A stretch of 64,000 nucleotides of DNA from an uncultured Ilumatobacter sp. (GTDB taxonomy: Bacteria > Actinomycetota > Acidimicrobiia > Acidimicrobiales > Ilumatobacteraceae), in assembly GCA_937905835.1 (NCBI GenBank), contig CALCXK010000056.1:186001-250000 (forward strand). Reading direction: 5' to 3'. Made by a program: the position numbers and the translations under genes. The notes beneath the pieces were generated by a model. That model saw only the letters and a list, made by a program, of their open reading frames with translations. It had not been told where the DNA came from and did not search any database. Below, piece after piece: positions 1-8,245 of this stretch; position 1 is the stretch's first letter, and each line of letters starts with the position of its first letter.

Positions 1-496
1 CTTCGAGCGTTACACCGGCGACTGGGCCGGTGGTATTGGTCGACTTGTCGACGGTGTCGTCGTGCTGAACGATCAACACACCATCGCCAGTGAGCTGTAC
101 ATCCATCTCAAGTGCATCTGCACCGGCGAGTACTCCCTCACGGAAGGCGAACATCGTCGAGTGCGGAGCGGCCTGGTCGCCACCGGCGTGAGACAGGTTG
201 ATCGGCGTCGCTAACGCAAGGAGCGCCTCGACAGTTGCTGGGCCGATACCGAGCGCTGGCGCAGCAGTGGTAGAGGGCGCGCCGATGGTTGCTGGTTCTG
301 TCGCTGAAGGCGCAGCGGTCTCGGCTTCAGCGACAGGCGGATCAGTCACTGGTATTGCGGTGACAGGGGCCCCGGTGGTTGGGACCCCTGTTACGGGCGT
401 GGCCGTTGAATCGACGGCGTTCTCGTTGCCGCTGCCACTGCCGCACGCGGCAGCGGCGATGAACAGAGCGACCGTGAGTGCAACTTGGCGACGCAT
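1..496 (-). CDS. Glycerophosphodiester phosphodiesterase-family lipoprotein (3' end beyond window)
   Basis: The ATG at 496 begins a lipoprotein signal peptide with a lipobox ending at Cys18 (FIAAAAC). A Thr/Pro/Ala-rich linker of roughly 70 residues follows, then a GDPD barrel start. Recognisable GDPD elements are LEMDVQLTGDG (metal-binding Glu and Asp) and QHDDTVDKST (catalytic HD). The usual HRG and PENT motifs read SHAGG and PHST, so the active site is atypical in its first strand. Family role: hydrolysis of glycerophosphodiesters to glycerol-3-phosphate and an alcohol, here probably on the outer face of the membrane. The gene runs off the left edge, so its C-terminal half cannot be judged. 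Confidence 0.82.
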   Translation of the reverse strand, partial: MRRQVALTVALFIAAAACGSGSGNENAVDSTATPVTGVPTTGAPVTAIPVTDPPVAEAETAAPSATEPATIGAPSTTAAPALGIGPATVEALLALATPINLSHAGGDQAAPHSTMFAFREGVLAGADALEMDVQLTGDGVLIVQHDDTVDKSTNTTGPVAGVTLE

Positions 497-506
497 CAGA
501 GCGAAA

Positions 507-818
507 TTAGATGTCCATGCCCTTGGCGACGACCGGGTTCATCATCGTGATCTCGGGTCGGCCGCCGAGGAGACCAGCAAACTTGCCCATGGCAGCTTTC
601 ATGCCGTCGCCCTTGCCGTGGACGCCGAGTGCGTCGCCGTCGGTGTAGAGCTCGAAGAAGTAGTACACGCCTTCGTGAGCAGAGTCTTTGTGGGCGCTGT
701 AGATCTCGAGGCCGGCCTCTTCTTCGGCTGCGGTAACGACTTCGGCGAGCACGGCTTCAAGCTCAGCGCCCTTTCCTTCAGCGGCGGTCAACTTGGCAAT
801 GAGTGAAATCTTCGACAT
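507..818 (-). CDS. ABM-domain (antibiotic biosynthesis monooxygenase-like) protein
   Basis: A 103-residue single-domain protein starting MSKISLIAKL. It has the ABM/dimeric alpha-beta-barrel layout: strand with KISLIAKLTAAEGKGAELEAVL, central YYFFELYTDGDAL, C-terminal helix MKAAMGKFAGLLGG. These proteins are small dimers that often act on quinols or as cofactor-free monooxygenases, but the substrate cannot be read from sequence. It lies downstream of the S9 peptidase gene on the same strand, separated by a long inverted repeat, so it may have its own transcript. The start at 818 is chosen because the domain begins directly there; the frame extends upstream without homology. Confidence 0.75.
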   Translation of the reverse strand: MSKISLIAKLTAAEGKGAELEAVLAEVVTAAEEEAGLEIYSAHKDSAHEGVYYFFELYTDGDALGVHGKGDGMKAAMGKFAGLLGGRPEITMMNPVVAKGMDI

Positions 819-865
819 GCCGCCGAATGTAGCCGCCGCGCCTGCCGCGCCAAGAGGCCGAGGCG

Positions 866-925
866 CCCGGTTTTTGTGTGAGCGATTCCGGGAAACGTCG
901 CCGCTATCGCTCACACAAAAACGGG
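866..925. repeat. Long inverted repeat (terminator-like) between the S9 peptidase and ABM genes
   Basis: The left arm at 866-886 and the right arm at 906-925 are reverse complements over 20 bases with one bulged G; the loop is about 19 bases. Each arm contains TTTTTGTGTGAGCGAT. On the minus strand it follows the peptidase stop (938), so it could terminate that transcript. T-runs lie inside the arms rather than after the stem, which is unusual for a simple rho-independent terminator. Confidence 0.6.
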
Positions 926-937
926 AAGCGCGGTTTT

Positions 938-2941
938 TCAGGCGAGTTTGGAGGCGAACCAGTCGAGGATGATCTCGGCTCGCTGGACGCGGTGGACGGG
1001 GGAGCCACTGCGCGAGAGCTCGTGGTTCTCGCCGGCGAAGCGGTAAAAGTCGACTTCCTTGCCAAGCAGCTTGAGGGCCACCCACAGCTCTTCGGCCTGG
1101 ATGATCGGACAGCGCCAGTCTTCTTCGGAGTGAATGAGGAGCATGGGCACGTTGATCTTGCGGACGTCTTTGATCGGGGAATGGTTGGCGTAGACGTCGA
1201 CGTCGTCGATGTGCGACGGGCCGTGCTCGGTGCGGAACGCCGTGGCGATGTCGCTCGACCATTCCTCTGACACGAGGTTGTTGACCGCACGCTCAGAGCA
1301 GATGCCCTTGAAGCGTTCGCCGTGGTTGGCAGCGAGCCACGTGGCCATAAAACCGCCGTATGAGCCGCCGATCATGCCTACACGTCTCCGGTCGCAGAAG
1401 GCGTAGTTGTCGAGTGCTCCGTCGAGAATCGACAGGACATCATCGACATCAAGGTGGCCCCAGCCGGAGCCCGGTGTGTGCTGGTGCTTCGGGCCGAGGA
1501 TGGCCTGGCCCCATGCGGTGTGTCGGCCGCTGCCGCCACGCGGGTTGCCGAGCACAACCACGAAGCCGGCCGCGGCTTGCATTTGCGCCTCGTCAAAGAA
1601 GAAGTCGCCGTACTGGGTGAATGGCCCGCCGTGCACGTTGAGGAGTACGGGGTAGGTCTGTGATTCGTCGAAGTCGGCGGGGCGCATGATCCAGCAGTCG
1701 ATTTCGTCAGTGCCGTCGGCTGTTGGCGTTGCGAACTTCTCCCAGCCGAGGAGCTGGGCAGCGAGGGCATCGCCAACCGAGGTGCGCTTGTCGTCGCCGA
1801 CATACAGCTCGGGGGTGTGGTCGATCGTCGATCGTGCTGTCGCGGTCGTGCCCGCGGCCGTGCTGTAGCTGTGCACGGTGATCTGACCCGATGTGAGCGC
1901 CACCGGGCCAGTGGAACCGTCGCCGGTGACACGGAACAGGTGCGTGTCTCCACGGTCTTCTGCGGTTGCGAGCAGTGTGCTGTTGTTCTCCCAGACCGGT
2001 GCTTGGGGGCCGGCCATGCACAGGAAAGTCCGATCGAGGCCAGCTGATGCCCATGTGAAGCCGGACTCAGCGAGACCGTCGGATGAAATTGGGATCACAC
2101 CGACCTTGAAGTTTTGCGACAGCGTCTCCAATTCGCCGGCGCCGATAAACGCAACGCTGGTGCCATCGGGCGACACGGAGGGCATGTCGTACGTGCCGTC
2201 GTGAGCGGTGAGGCAGCGGATGTCTTCAGAGTTTGTGTCGGCGTCGGCCGGAAGGAAGTACAGGTCGCTGGCGAGGTCGGTGTCCCAGGTGTCGTGGCGC
2301 TGCGCCGAGATGACGAGGCCCGACGAGTCGGGCAGCCATGCGGGGCTGCCGTGCTGGAACTCGCCAGAGGTCAGGTTGCGTGGCGCTCCGGTGCCATTGG
2401 CAGCGATCGCGTAGATGTGCTGCGGGCGGTCGAAGACCCAGTCTTCGCCGTTCAGGCGGCTGAAGAAACGTTCGACCTTGCGAGGGGCCTGCCAAGCAAC
2501 GCTCTCCTTGGTGTAACGATCATCCTGTGTGCGGCTGGTGAACGCGATCGTCGCGCCATCAGGTGACCAGGCCAGGTCGCCGAGGCCGTCAGGCATCGAG
2601 CAGAGCTGACGTGTCTCGCCCGGCTGAGCGATCGGCATGATGTGGAGCGTCGACTCGCCCTTGTTCGGTCCGTTCTGATCGTTGCGCCTCGACGTGAAGG
2701 CAAGGAAGCGGCCGTCTGGCGCCCACGTGGGATTGCCGTCATGATCGCCAGATGAAACGGGTGCATCGTCGATCCAGATACGGCTGATGCTGGTGTTTTT
2801 CTCGAGGTTGGTCGTGGCGACGACGAAGGCGACACGCGTGCCGTCGGGCGAGAGGTGCGGCTGGCCGACCGATGAGCGTCCATCGATCAGGCGCTCGGCG
2901 ACGGTGGTGTGCAGTGATTTTTCGGCAGCGTGTTCAGACAT
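938..2941 (-). CDS. S9 family (prolyl oligopeptidase-type) serine peptidase
   Basis: A 667-residue protein. The N-terminal two thirds is a seven-bladed beta-propeller with WD40/PD40-like repeats (HLSPDGTRVAFV, TWAPDGRFLAFTS, AWSPDGATIAFTS, SVSPDGTSVAFIG). The C-terminal alpha/beta hydrolase domain carries GGSYGG with nucleophile Ser527, the acid in HSEEDW (Asp608) and the base in GENHEL (His640). This is the acylaminoacyl-peptidase/DPP subgroup, which cleaves short peptides and is predicted to be cytosolic because no signal peptide is seen. Length fits the family. It is the first gene of a minus-strand run; the thioesterase gene upstream is 63 bases away. Confidence 0.93.
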   Translation of the reverse strand: MSEHAAEKSLHTTVAERLIDGRSSVGQPHLSPDGTRVAFVVATTNLEKNTSISRIWIDDAPVSSGDHDGNPTWAPDGRFLAFTSRRNDQNGPNKGESTLHIMPIAQPGETRQLCSMPDGLGDLAWSPDGATIAFTSRTQDDRYTKESVAWQAPRKVERFFSRLNGEDWVFDRPQHIYAIAANGTGAPRNLTSGEFQHGSPAWLPDSSGLVISAQRHDTWDTDLASDLYFLPADADTNSEDIRCLTAHDGTYDMPSVSPDGTSVAFIGAGELETLSQNFKVGVIPISSDGLAESGFTWASAGLDRTFLCMAGPQAPVWENNSTLLATAEDRGDTHLFRVTGDGSTGPVALTSGQITVHSYSTAAGTTATARSTIDHTPELYVGDDKRTSVGDALAAQLLGWEKFATPTADGTDEIDCWIMRPADFDESQTYPVLLNVHGGPFTQYGDFFFDEAQMQAAAGFVVVLGNPRGGSGRHTAWGQAILGPKHQHTPGSGWGHLDVDDVLSILDGALDNYAFCDRRRVGMIGGSYGGFMATWLAANHGERFKGICSERAVNNLVSEEWSSDIATAFRTEHGPSHIDDVDVYANHSPIKDVRKINVPMLLIHSEEDWRCPIIQAEELWVALKLLGKEVDFYRFAGENHELSRSGSPVHRVQRAEIILDWFASKLA

Positions 2942-3004
2942 GCTGCCGACGGTATCCGCGTCAGCGGTGCCCAGTAGCCGAGATTCAGATGAGCCCGATG
3001 GTGT

Positions 3005-3478
3005 TCAGGTGCCGAACGTGCGCATCTGGTAGCTATTCGTGCTGATCGCCACGACAGTCCCATCGGTGTCGATCAGTTCAACAATTCGGTCGTAGTCGGC
3101 CTTACCGTCGCGATCGGCCGTGGCAGCGATTTCGGCGGCCTCGTCGGCGGTCATCGTCATCTCGACAGTGATGTCGGTCGTGGCCGGCCGGCGGAAGCGG
3201 ATGTTCTGCTCTTTGATAATCGGGTAGTAGCGGCTGCTGTCGAACGTGGTCGAGAAAAGCGTGCCGCCAGGGATCTCGGCGAGCGTGTACAACGCGCCGG
3301 CGTAAATGGTGCCGATGTGATTTGTATTGCCGTCCTTCGGCATCGACAACTTGACCCGACCAAACTCGGCCTCGTCGATCGAGATCTTGCAGTGCTCGGC
3401 CATCGACACCTGCGACCGTGTGTTGGCGGTCATCTTCGCTGTATCGAACGGAGTGCTGTTGCTGCTGCCTGCTGCCAT
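3005..3478 (-). CDS. DUF4442/PaaI-like hotdog-fold thioesterase
   Basis: A 157-residue hotdog protein. The core helix segment NHIGTIYAGALYTLAEIPGG is the DUF4442 signature, followed by the beta strands YYPIIKEQNIRFRRPA and a C-terminal strand VAISTNSYQMRTF. Members hydrolyse acyl-CoA thioesters or are orphan hotdog proteins; substrate unknown. It is monocistronic or leads the minus-strand run with the peptidase. The start at 3478 gives an unstructured N-terminus of about 25 residues, so a start at the internal Met in KMTANTR (residue 16) is also possible. Confidence 0.75.
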   Translation of the reverse strand: MAAGSSNSTPFDTAKMTANTRSQVSMAEHCKISIDEAEFGRVKLSMPKDGNTNHIGTIYAGALYTLAEIPGGTLFSTTFDSSRYYPIIKEQNIRFRRPATTDITVEMTMTADEAAEIAATADRDGKADYDRIVELIDTDGTVVAISTNSYQMRTFGT

Positions 3479-3595
3479 GGTGCAAGAGTAGAAGGCAGCG
3501 GTGTTTCGAGACGGCTCGGCCGAGCATGCTGCACTGTGCAGGTAAACACGGCCTGAACGGAAGTTGAACGAACGACTTCACTACAGTCGGTCTGA

Positions 3596-5068
3596 ATGCT
3601 GAGCGGAACAAGAGTGTGGGTTGGAGTCGCCGTTGCAGCTGCGCTGCTGGCGGCGAGCTGCTCGTCGAGCGATACACCACAGAACAGCGACGAAGCAACG
3701 TCGCTGGTCGACGACGCCACGCAGCAATCTATTGCGCCGCCGGAGCCAGATGCCGCAGTGGCAACTGCCGACCAACCAGCACCGGAGGCTGACGGCGAGC
3801 CCGTCGCTCTGGCCCGGTACGAGTCCGAGTCGTCAGACGTTCTGTTCGACCCAGCCGTCGTGCACACCTTCGCGATCGATCTCGACGTCGACAAGCTCGC
3901 GGAGCTTGACGCAGACCCGACGGCCGAGGAGTACGTCGAAGGCAGTTTAACTTTTGATGGTGAGACGATCGGCCCGATCGGGGTTCGCTACAAGGGCTCA
4001 GTCGGTGCCTTCCTGTTCTGCACCAATGGACCCAACGCGTTCGACCCGAGCGGAGCGAAGACCTGTACCAAGTTGTCGATGAAGCTGAAGATGAACTGGG
4101 AAGATGGCGACGACACGTTCTACGGCGTCAAGAAGGTGCAGTTGCATTCGCAGAATCTCGACACGACGAAGATGCACGAGCGGCTTGGCTACTGGCTGTT
4201 CCGTGAAATGGGTGTGCCGGTCCCGCGCTCGACGCATGCACGCGTCGAAATCAACGGTGAGTTCGTCGGACTGTTTGCCCTCACCGAACAGATCGATGGT
4301 CGCTTCACTCGCGAGAATTTCGATGACGGCAGCGGCAACCTCTACAAAGAGGTCTGGCCTTTCAACCCTGACGGAACGCCACGAAACGCAGATGAGTTCA
4401 TCGACGGCCTGAAGACCAACGAGGACGAAGACCCGACCGCCGACATGATTCGCCAGTTCGCCCAGGAACTTGCCGACTCAGAACCCGGCACCGAGATCGG
4501 GGTGATCGACCGCTGGATAGACGTCGACCTATTCGTCCGCACGATGGTGGTTGATCGCGCTATTCGAAACGACGACGGAGCGCTGCACTGGTATTGCTTC
4601 GACGGTTGCAACCCGCACAACTTCTACTGGTACGAGAACCCGACAACTGGCCAACTCACCATGCTTCCCTGGGACCTTGACAATGCCTTCGACAACCTTG
4701 GGTCGAGCGGTGTCACCGGATCAGTGACGCAGATCGCTGACCGGTTTGGCGACATTACCGACGACTGCGCCATCTTCTTTTTTGGTGGCCTCAACCTGCC
4801 GCAGAAGTCGGCGGCCTGTGATCCGCTCATCGGGCCGATCAGCCAGCTCACTGACGAGTTCGATGCAGCACGGGCCGAGTTTGTTGCTGGTCCGTTCTCG
4901 AAGGAAAGCGTCGACGAGCGCATTGCGCAGTGGTCGACACAGATCGAAGATCTCGTGGCCGAGGCCGAGGCAACGCACGCCGACGGTCAGCCGGTATCAG
5001 CGTGGCGCGAGGCCATGGCCAAGATGATTTCTAACATTGATGCCGCAAGAGAAACTGACGGCCGATGA
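3596..5068 (+). CDS. CotH-family kinase-like lipoprotein
   Basis: A 490-residue lipoprotein with signal peptide and lipobox Cys22 (LLAASC), followed by an acidic linker. The CotH fold is visible as IGVRYKGSVGAF, KLSMKLKMNW, a GVKKVQLHSQNLDTTKMHERLGYWLFREMGV core, FVGLFALTEQID and the metal-site segment MLPWDLDNAFD. CotH proteins are atypical secreted kinases or pseudokinases. The gene heads a plus-strand cluster with DUF4956 and VTC genes, an association seen repeatedly in bacteria. A TACAGT hexamer at 3582-3587 sits 8 bases before the ATG, which suggests a leaderless transcript. Confidence 0.88.
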   Translation: MLSGTRVWVGVAVAAALLAASCSSSDTPQNSDEATSLVDDATQQSIAPPEPDAAVATADQPAPEADGEPVALARYESESSDVLFDPAVVHTFAIDLDVDKLAELDADPTAEEYVEGSLTFDGETIGPIGVRYKGSVGAFLFCTNGPNAFDPSGAKTCTKLSMKLKMNWEDGDDTFYGVKKVQLHSQNLDTTKMHERLGYWLFREMGVPVPRSTHARVEINGEFVGLFALTEQIDGRFTRENFDDGSGNLYKEVWPFNPDGTPRNADEFIDGLKTNEDEDPTADMIRQFAQELADSEPGTEIGVIDRWIDVDLFVRTMVVDRAIRNDDGALHWYCFDGCNPHNFYWYENPTTGQLTMLPWDLDNAFDNLGSSGVTGSVTQIADRFGDITDDCAIFFFGGLNLPQKSAACDPLIGPISQLTDEFDAARAEFVAGPFSKESVDERIAQWSTQIEDLVAEAEATHADGQPVSAWREAMAKMISNIDAARETDGR

Positions 5069-5107
5069 TCTCCGCCGCCCACAAAGCCATCTGTAAGGAC
5101 GCCTGCC

Positions 5108-5668
5108 ATGTCTGATTTGACACTGCTCGGCGCTGACGCTGTCGCCGTGCTCGTCCTCACGTTTCTCGTGTACTTTCCGCGATATCGCCGCCCCGACATG
5201 GTGCTGTCGATTATGAGCATCAACGTTGGCGTGGTCGCCGTGGCCACGGTCCTGTCACGCGCCGACGTCACCGCAGGGCTCGGGCTGGGCCTGTTCGGCG
5301 TGCTTTCGATCATCCGGCTCCGCTCGCAAGAGCTCGATCAGGAAGAAGTGGCCTACTATTTTTCTGCGCTCGCGCTGGGCCTGCTGGGTGGTATCCGCGT
5401 GACGCCCGATTGGATCGCCCCAACGTTGATGGCAGCGATCGTCGCGACGCTGTTCATCGTCGACCATCCGGGCCTGTTTGCTGGAGTTCGACACCAGAAC
5501 GTGACGCTCGACTCGGCGTTCACCGACGAGGTTGCCTTGCACGCCCACCTCGAAAAGCTGCTGGGAGCCGATATCACCCGACTCAAGGTGAAGAAGGTTG
5601 ACCTCGTCTCCGACACGACTTCGGTCGACGTCCGATTCCGCCTGCCCGAAGACCGCCGCTCGACGTGA
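5108..5668 (+). CDS. DUF4956 integral membrane protein
   Basis: A 186-residue protein with about four hydrophobic segments in its first 130 residues (AVLVLTFLVYF; VLSIMSINVGVVAVATVL; GLGLGLFGVLSIIRL; LMAAIVATLFIV) and a soluble C-terminal alpha/beta tail. The motif FGVLSIIRLRSQELDQEEVAYYFSA is the DUF4956 hallmark. Function is unknown. Its constant partners are CotH and the VTC polymerase, so a role in membrane-associated polyphosphate or extracellular polymer handling is inferred. It starts 39 bases after cotH with an AAGGA Shine-Dalgarno and overlaps the next gene by four bases. Confidence 0.88.
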   Translation: MSDLTLLGADAVAVLVLTFLVYFPRYRRPDMVLSIMSINVGVVAVATVLSRADVTAGLGLGLFGVLSIIRLRSQELDQEEVAYYFSALALGLLGGIRVTPDWIAPTLMAAIVATLFIVDHPGLFAGVRHQNVTLDSAFTDEVALHAHLEKLLGADITRLKVKKVDLVSDTTSVDVRFRLPEDRRST

Positions 5669-6438
5669 GTACATCGGCGTCGGTCACGGTCGACGAACTG
5701 ACGCCGATCTCACTCGCAGGCCTCGACGTCATCGCCGCGCTTCATGTTCGCAACGACCGGAAGTATGTGGTCGACCAGGCCACGGTTGATTTTCTCCTCG
5801 GCGATCTCGCCGCCGACTTGCGGGTCCTGCAGATTGATGGTCTACGAACGTTCGAATACCGTTCGGTGTACTTCGACACGCCCGACTTCGACCTCCACCA
5901 CGCGGCAGCCACCGGCCGACGCCGACGCTTCAAGGTGCGGACAAGGGTCTACGAAGACTCGGGGCAGGCGATGCTCGAGGTGAAGACCAAAGATGGGCGC
6001 GGTCGCACCGTCAAGGAACGGCTCGACTACCACATCGACGACAGCAGCCTGCTCACTGCCGAGGGCCGTCGGTTCCTGCGGATGGCCCTTGCGTCGTCGG
6101 ATGTCCCGGTGAGCGATGAGGTGCTGAGCGAAACATGGCTCGAACCAGTGTTGACCACGGCGTACAGGCGGTCGACGATCGTCCACGAAACATCGGGCAC
6201 TCGCGCCACGATCGATTGTGCGCTGGTGTGCACCGCAACCGATGGCCGCAGTACGTCGATCGACGCGATGATCGTCGAGTCGAAGTCGCCAACAGCATCC
6301 AGCCCTGTCGACCGATGGATGTGGGCTCACGGGCATCGCCCCGTGAAGATCAGTAAGTGTTCGACCGGCCTCGCAGCGCTCTACCCCACCCTGCCGTCGA
6401 ACAAGTGGCGCCGGACGCTCAACCGGCACTTCAGCTGA
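5665..6438 (+). CDS. VTC-domain (polyphosphate polymerase-type) protein
   Basis: A 257-residue protein of the CYTH-like triphosphate tunnel superfamily. Basic tunnel residues lie in RNDRKYVVDQ, EYRSVYFDTPDF, RRRRFKVRTRVY and VKTKDGRGRTVKERLDY. In eukaryotic VTC4 this domain makes polyphosphate from ATP; bacterial homologues beside DUF4956 and CotH are presumed to act likewise at the membrane. The GTG start at 5665 overlaps the DUF4956 stop (GTGA), so translation is coupled. No membrane segment of its own is visible; the DUF4956 partner may be the anchor. Confidence 0.87.
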   Translation: MSTSASVTVDELTPISLAGLDVIAALHVRNDRKYVVDQATVDFLLGDLAADLRVLQIDGLRTFEYRSVYFDTPDFDLHHAAATGRRRRFKVRTRVYEDSGQAMLEVKTKDGRGRTVKERLDYHIDDSSLLTAEGRRFLRMALASSDVPVSDEVLSETWLEPVLTTAYRRSTIVHETSGTRATIDCALVCTATDGRSTSIDAMIVESKSPTASSPVDRWMWAHGHRPVKISKCSTGLAALYPTLPSNKWRRTLNRHFS

Positions 6439-6638
6439 CGCCCGCCGACTGCGAAGTCGGGCTCTCGCTCGATGACGATGATCAGGACTGCGACTTCTCG
6501 CACGATCCCATGCGGCCAGAGGACCGAGCGTGATCAGAACTCGTTCTCGCACTGGAACAGATCGACGAGCTCGGGCTCGACAAGGCCTCACCCCGGGGGG
6601 GGGCAGCGGTGCGTCGACTTCCTGAACGACTGAGTGAA
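6439..6638. other. Gene-free stretch with possible decayed coding sequence
   Basis: No intact gene. One plus frame (about 6532-6690) has protein-like composition (ELVLALEQIDELGLDKASP) but no start and no recognisable family. A G9 homopolymer lies near 6596-6604. Together with the repeats that follow, this looks like remnant mobile DNA. Confidence 0.35.
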
Positions 6639-6704
6639 TGTCCACTTCTCACCCGAGGTAGAACGGACACTGATGTCCACTTTTGACCCGAGGTGGAGTG
6701 GACT
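6639..6704 (+). repeat. Two tandem copies of a 31-bp terminal-repeat-like motif
   Basis: Copies at 6639-6669 and 6674-6704 share the pattern TGTCCACTT-T-ACCCGAGGT-GA--GGAC and are spaced exactly 35 bases apart. Each is internally symmetrical (TGTCC...GGACA in copy 1; GTCCACT...AGTGGAC in copy 2). A third copy lies at 23404-23434. IS21-family elements have multiple terminal repeats beginning TGT, so this looks like one end of a lost element. No transposase remains in the window. Confidence 0.6.
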
Positions 6705-6706
6705 TT

Positions 6707-8197
6707 TTAGGCGGAGGTTGTGACGCGGGCTGCGCTTGTGAAGCGCATTGCGCCGTCGACGATCGGTGCCTGGGCGATCAGCTTCTTGTCGGCGCTGTAG
6801 CGCTGCGGGTTCAGCCACGGCGCCTGATCACCCTGGCGGGGGAGGAGCGGCATCATTCGTTGCATGTAGCCGGACGAGAAGTCATCGATGAACGGGCGCT
6901 CGGCCATATCGGCATCTCCAGGTCGCAACCGCGGAGTCGCCTGGGTGGTGCCGCTTGCAGCCATGTGGTTGAGAAGACGGCACACCCATTCGCACGTGAT
7001 GTCGGCGCGCAGTGTCCACGACGCATTGATGTAACCGAACGACGACGCCAGGTTCGGCACGTCGGAGTACGCAATGCCCTTGTATGTCCAGGTCTTCGAG
7101 AAGTCGACCGGCTCGCCATCGACGCTGAAGTCCATGTCGCCAATAGTCACAAGCTGCAGGCCAGTGGCTGTGACGATGATGTCGGCATCGAGATGCTCGC
7201 CGTTGGTGAGCTTGATACCCGTTTCGGTAAACGTGTCGATCTCAGCGGTGACGACCGATGCGGCGTCGGAGTTCAGCGCTGTGAAAAGGTCGCTGTCGGG
7301 GATGAGGCACAGCCGCTGGTCCCACGGGTTGTAGGCAGGAGTGAAGTGTTCGTCGACCATTTCGTCGGGCAGTTCCTTGCGGATGAGCCCGAGCAGTTGG
7401 CCCTTAACCTTCTCGGGCTTACTGCGCGTCTGCTTGTAAAAGAACTCGCCCATCGTGGAGTTCTTCCAGCGTGTGATGTTGTAGGCCACACGGTCGGGCA
7501 GCACCTTGCGCAGCCAGTTCGCGACCGGGTCAATGGACGGGCGTGACACCACGTAGGTGGGGGAGCGCTGCAACATCGTGACGTGGTCGGCATCTTTGGC
7601 CATCGCTGGCACGAGTGTCATCGCCGTGGCACCCGAACCGATCACGACGACCCGTTTGCCCTTGTAGTTGAGGTGCTCCGGCCACTTCTGCGGGTGGACG
7701 ACTTGCCCTGCGAACTGGTCGGCGCCAGCGAACTCGGGTTCGTAGCCACCCGTGTAGCTGTAGTAGCCCGAACACATGAAGAGGTAGTTGCAGGTGTACT
7801 CGACTGGCTGCTGCTCGCCCTTTGGGCCGACCTGCACGCTGAGGGTCCATGTTGTCGTGTTGCTCGACCATGATGCAGCGCCGACTTGATGATCGAACCG
7901 CATTTGCTTGTCGATGCCGAACTCGGCGGCAGTGTCTTTGACGTACTGCAAGATCGACGGGCCGTCGGCGATCGACTTCGCTTCGGTCCAGGGCCGGAAG
8001 CTGTAACCAAGCGTATGCATGTCGCTGTCCGAACGCACACCGGGGTAGCGGAAGAGGTCCCACGTGCCGCCGAGCGATGGGCGACCTTCGAGGATCGCGT
8101 ACGACCGGTCAGGGCAGTTCTGCTGAAGGTGGTAACCCGCAGCGATGCCGGAGATGCCGGCACCAACCACGAGAACGTCAAAGTGTTCAGCGATCAT
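6707..8197 (-). CDS. ethA: EthA-like flavin-dependent Baeyer-Villiger monooxygenase
   Basis: A 496-residue class B flavoprotein. It has an FAD-binding GAGISGIAAGYHL at residues 12-24 and the NADPH-binding Rossmann motif GSGATAMTLVPA. The BVMO fingerprint region reads FAGQVVHPQKWPEH. Segments such as GGTWDLFRYPGVRSDSDMHTLG and YNPWDQRLCLIP closely match mycobacterial EthA as I remember it, and the length (EthA about 489) agrees. Reaction: NADPH- and O2-dependent oxidation of ketones to esters, or S-oxidation. No EthR-type regulator is adjacent. It is separated by 48 bases from the upstream kinase gene on the same strand. Confidence 0.88.
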   Translation of the reverse strand: MIAEHFDVLVVGAGISGIAAGYHLQQNCPDRSYAILEGRPSLGGTWDLFRYPGVRSDSDMHTLGYSFRPWTEAKSIADGPSILQYVKDTAAEFGIDKQMRFDHQVGAASWSSNTTTWTLSVQVGPKGEQQPVEYTCNYLFMCSGYYSYTGGYEPEFAGADQFAGQVVHPQKWPEHLNYKGKRVVVIGSGATAMTLVPAMAKDADHVTMLQRSPTYVVSRPSIDPVANWLRKVLPDRVAYNITRWKNSTMGEFFYKQTRSKPEKVKGQLLGLIRKELPDEMVDEHFTPAYNPWDQRLCLIPDSDLFTALNSDAASVVTAEIDTFTETGIKLTNGEHLDADIIVTATGLQLVTIGDMDFSVDGEPVDFSKTWTYKGIAYSDVPNLASSFGYINASWTLRADITCEWVCRLLNHMAASGTTQATPRLRPGDADMAERPFIDDFSSGYMQRMMPLLPRQGDQAPWLNPQRYSADKKLIAQAPIVDGAMRFTSAARVTTSA

Positions 8198-8245
8198 GTG
8201 GGCGAACCTACCGGCTCGATTGCAGCGCCGAGCAGTTGTGGAATA

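Noticed and set aside
198..806. A 202-codon plus-strand frame at the left edge
   Set aside because: It is antisense to the GDPD lipoprotein and ABM genes, both of which have clear domain motifs; its Ala/Val/Gly-rich repeats mirror the Thr/Pro linker of the lipoprotein.
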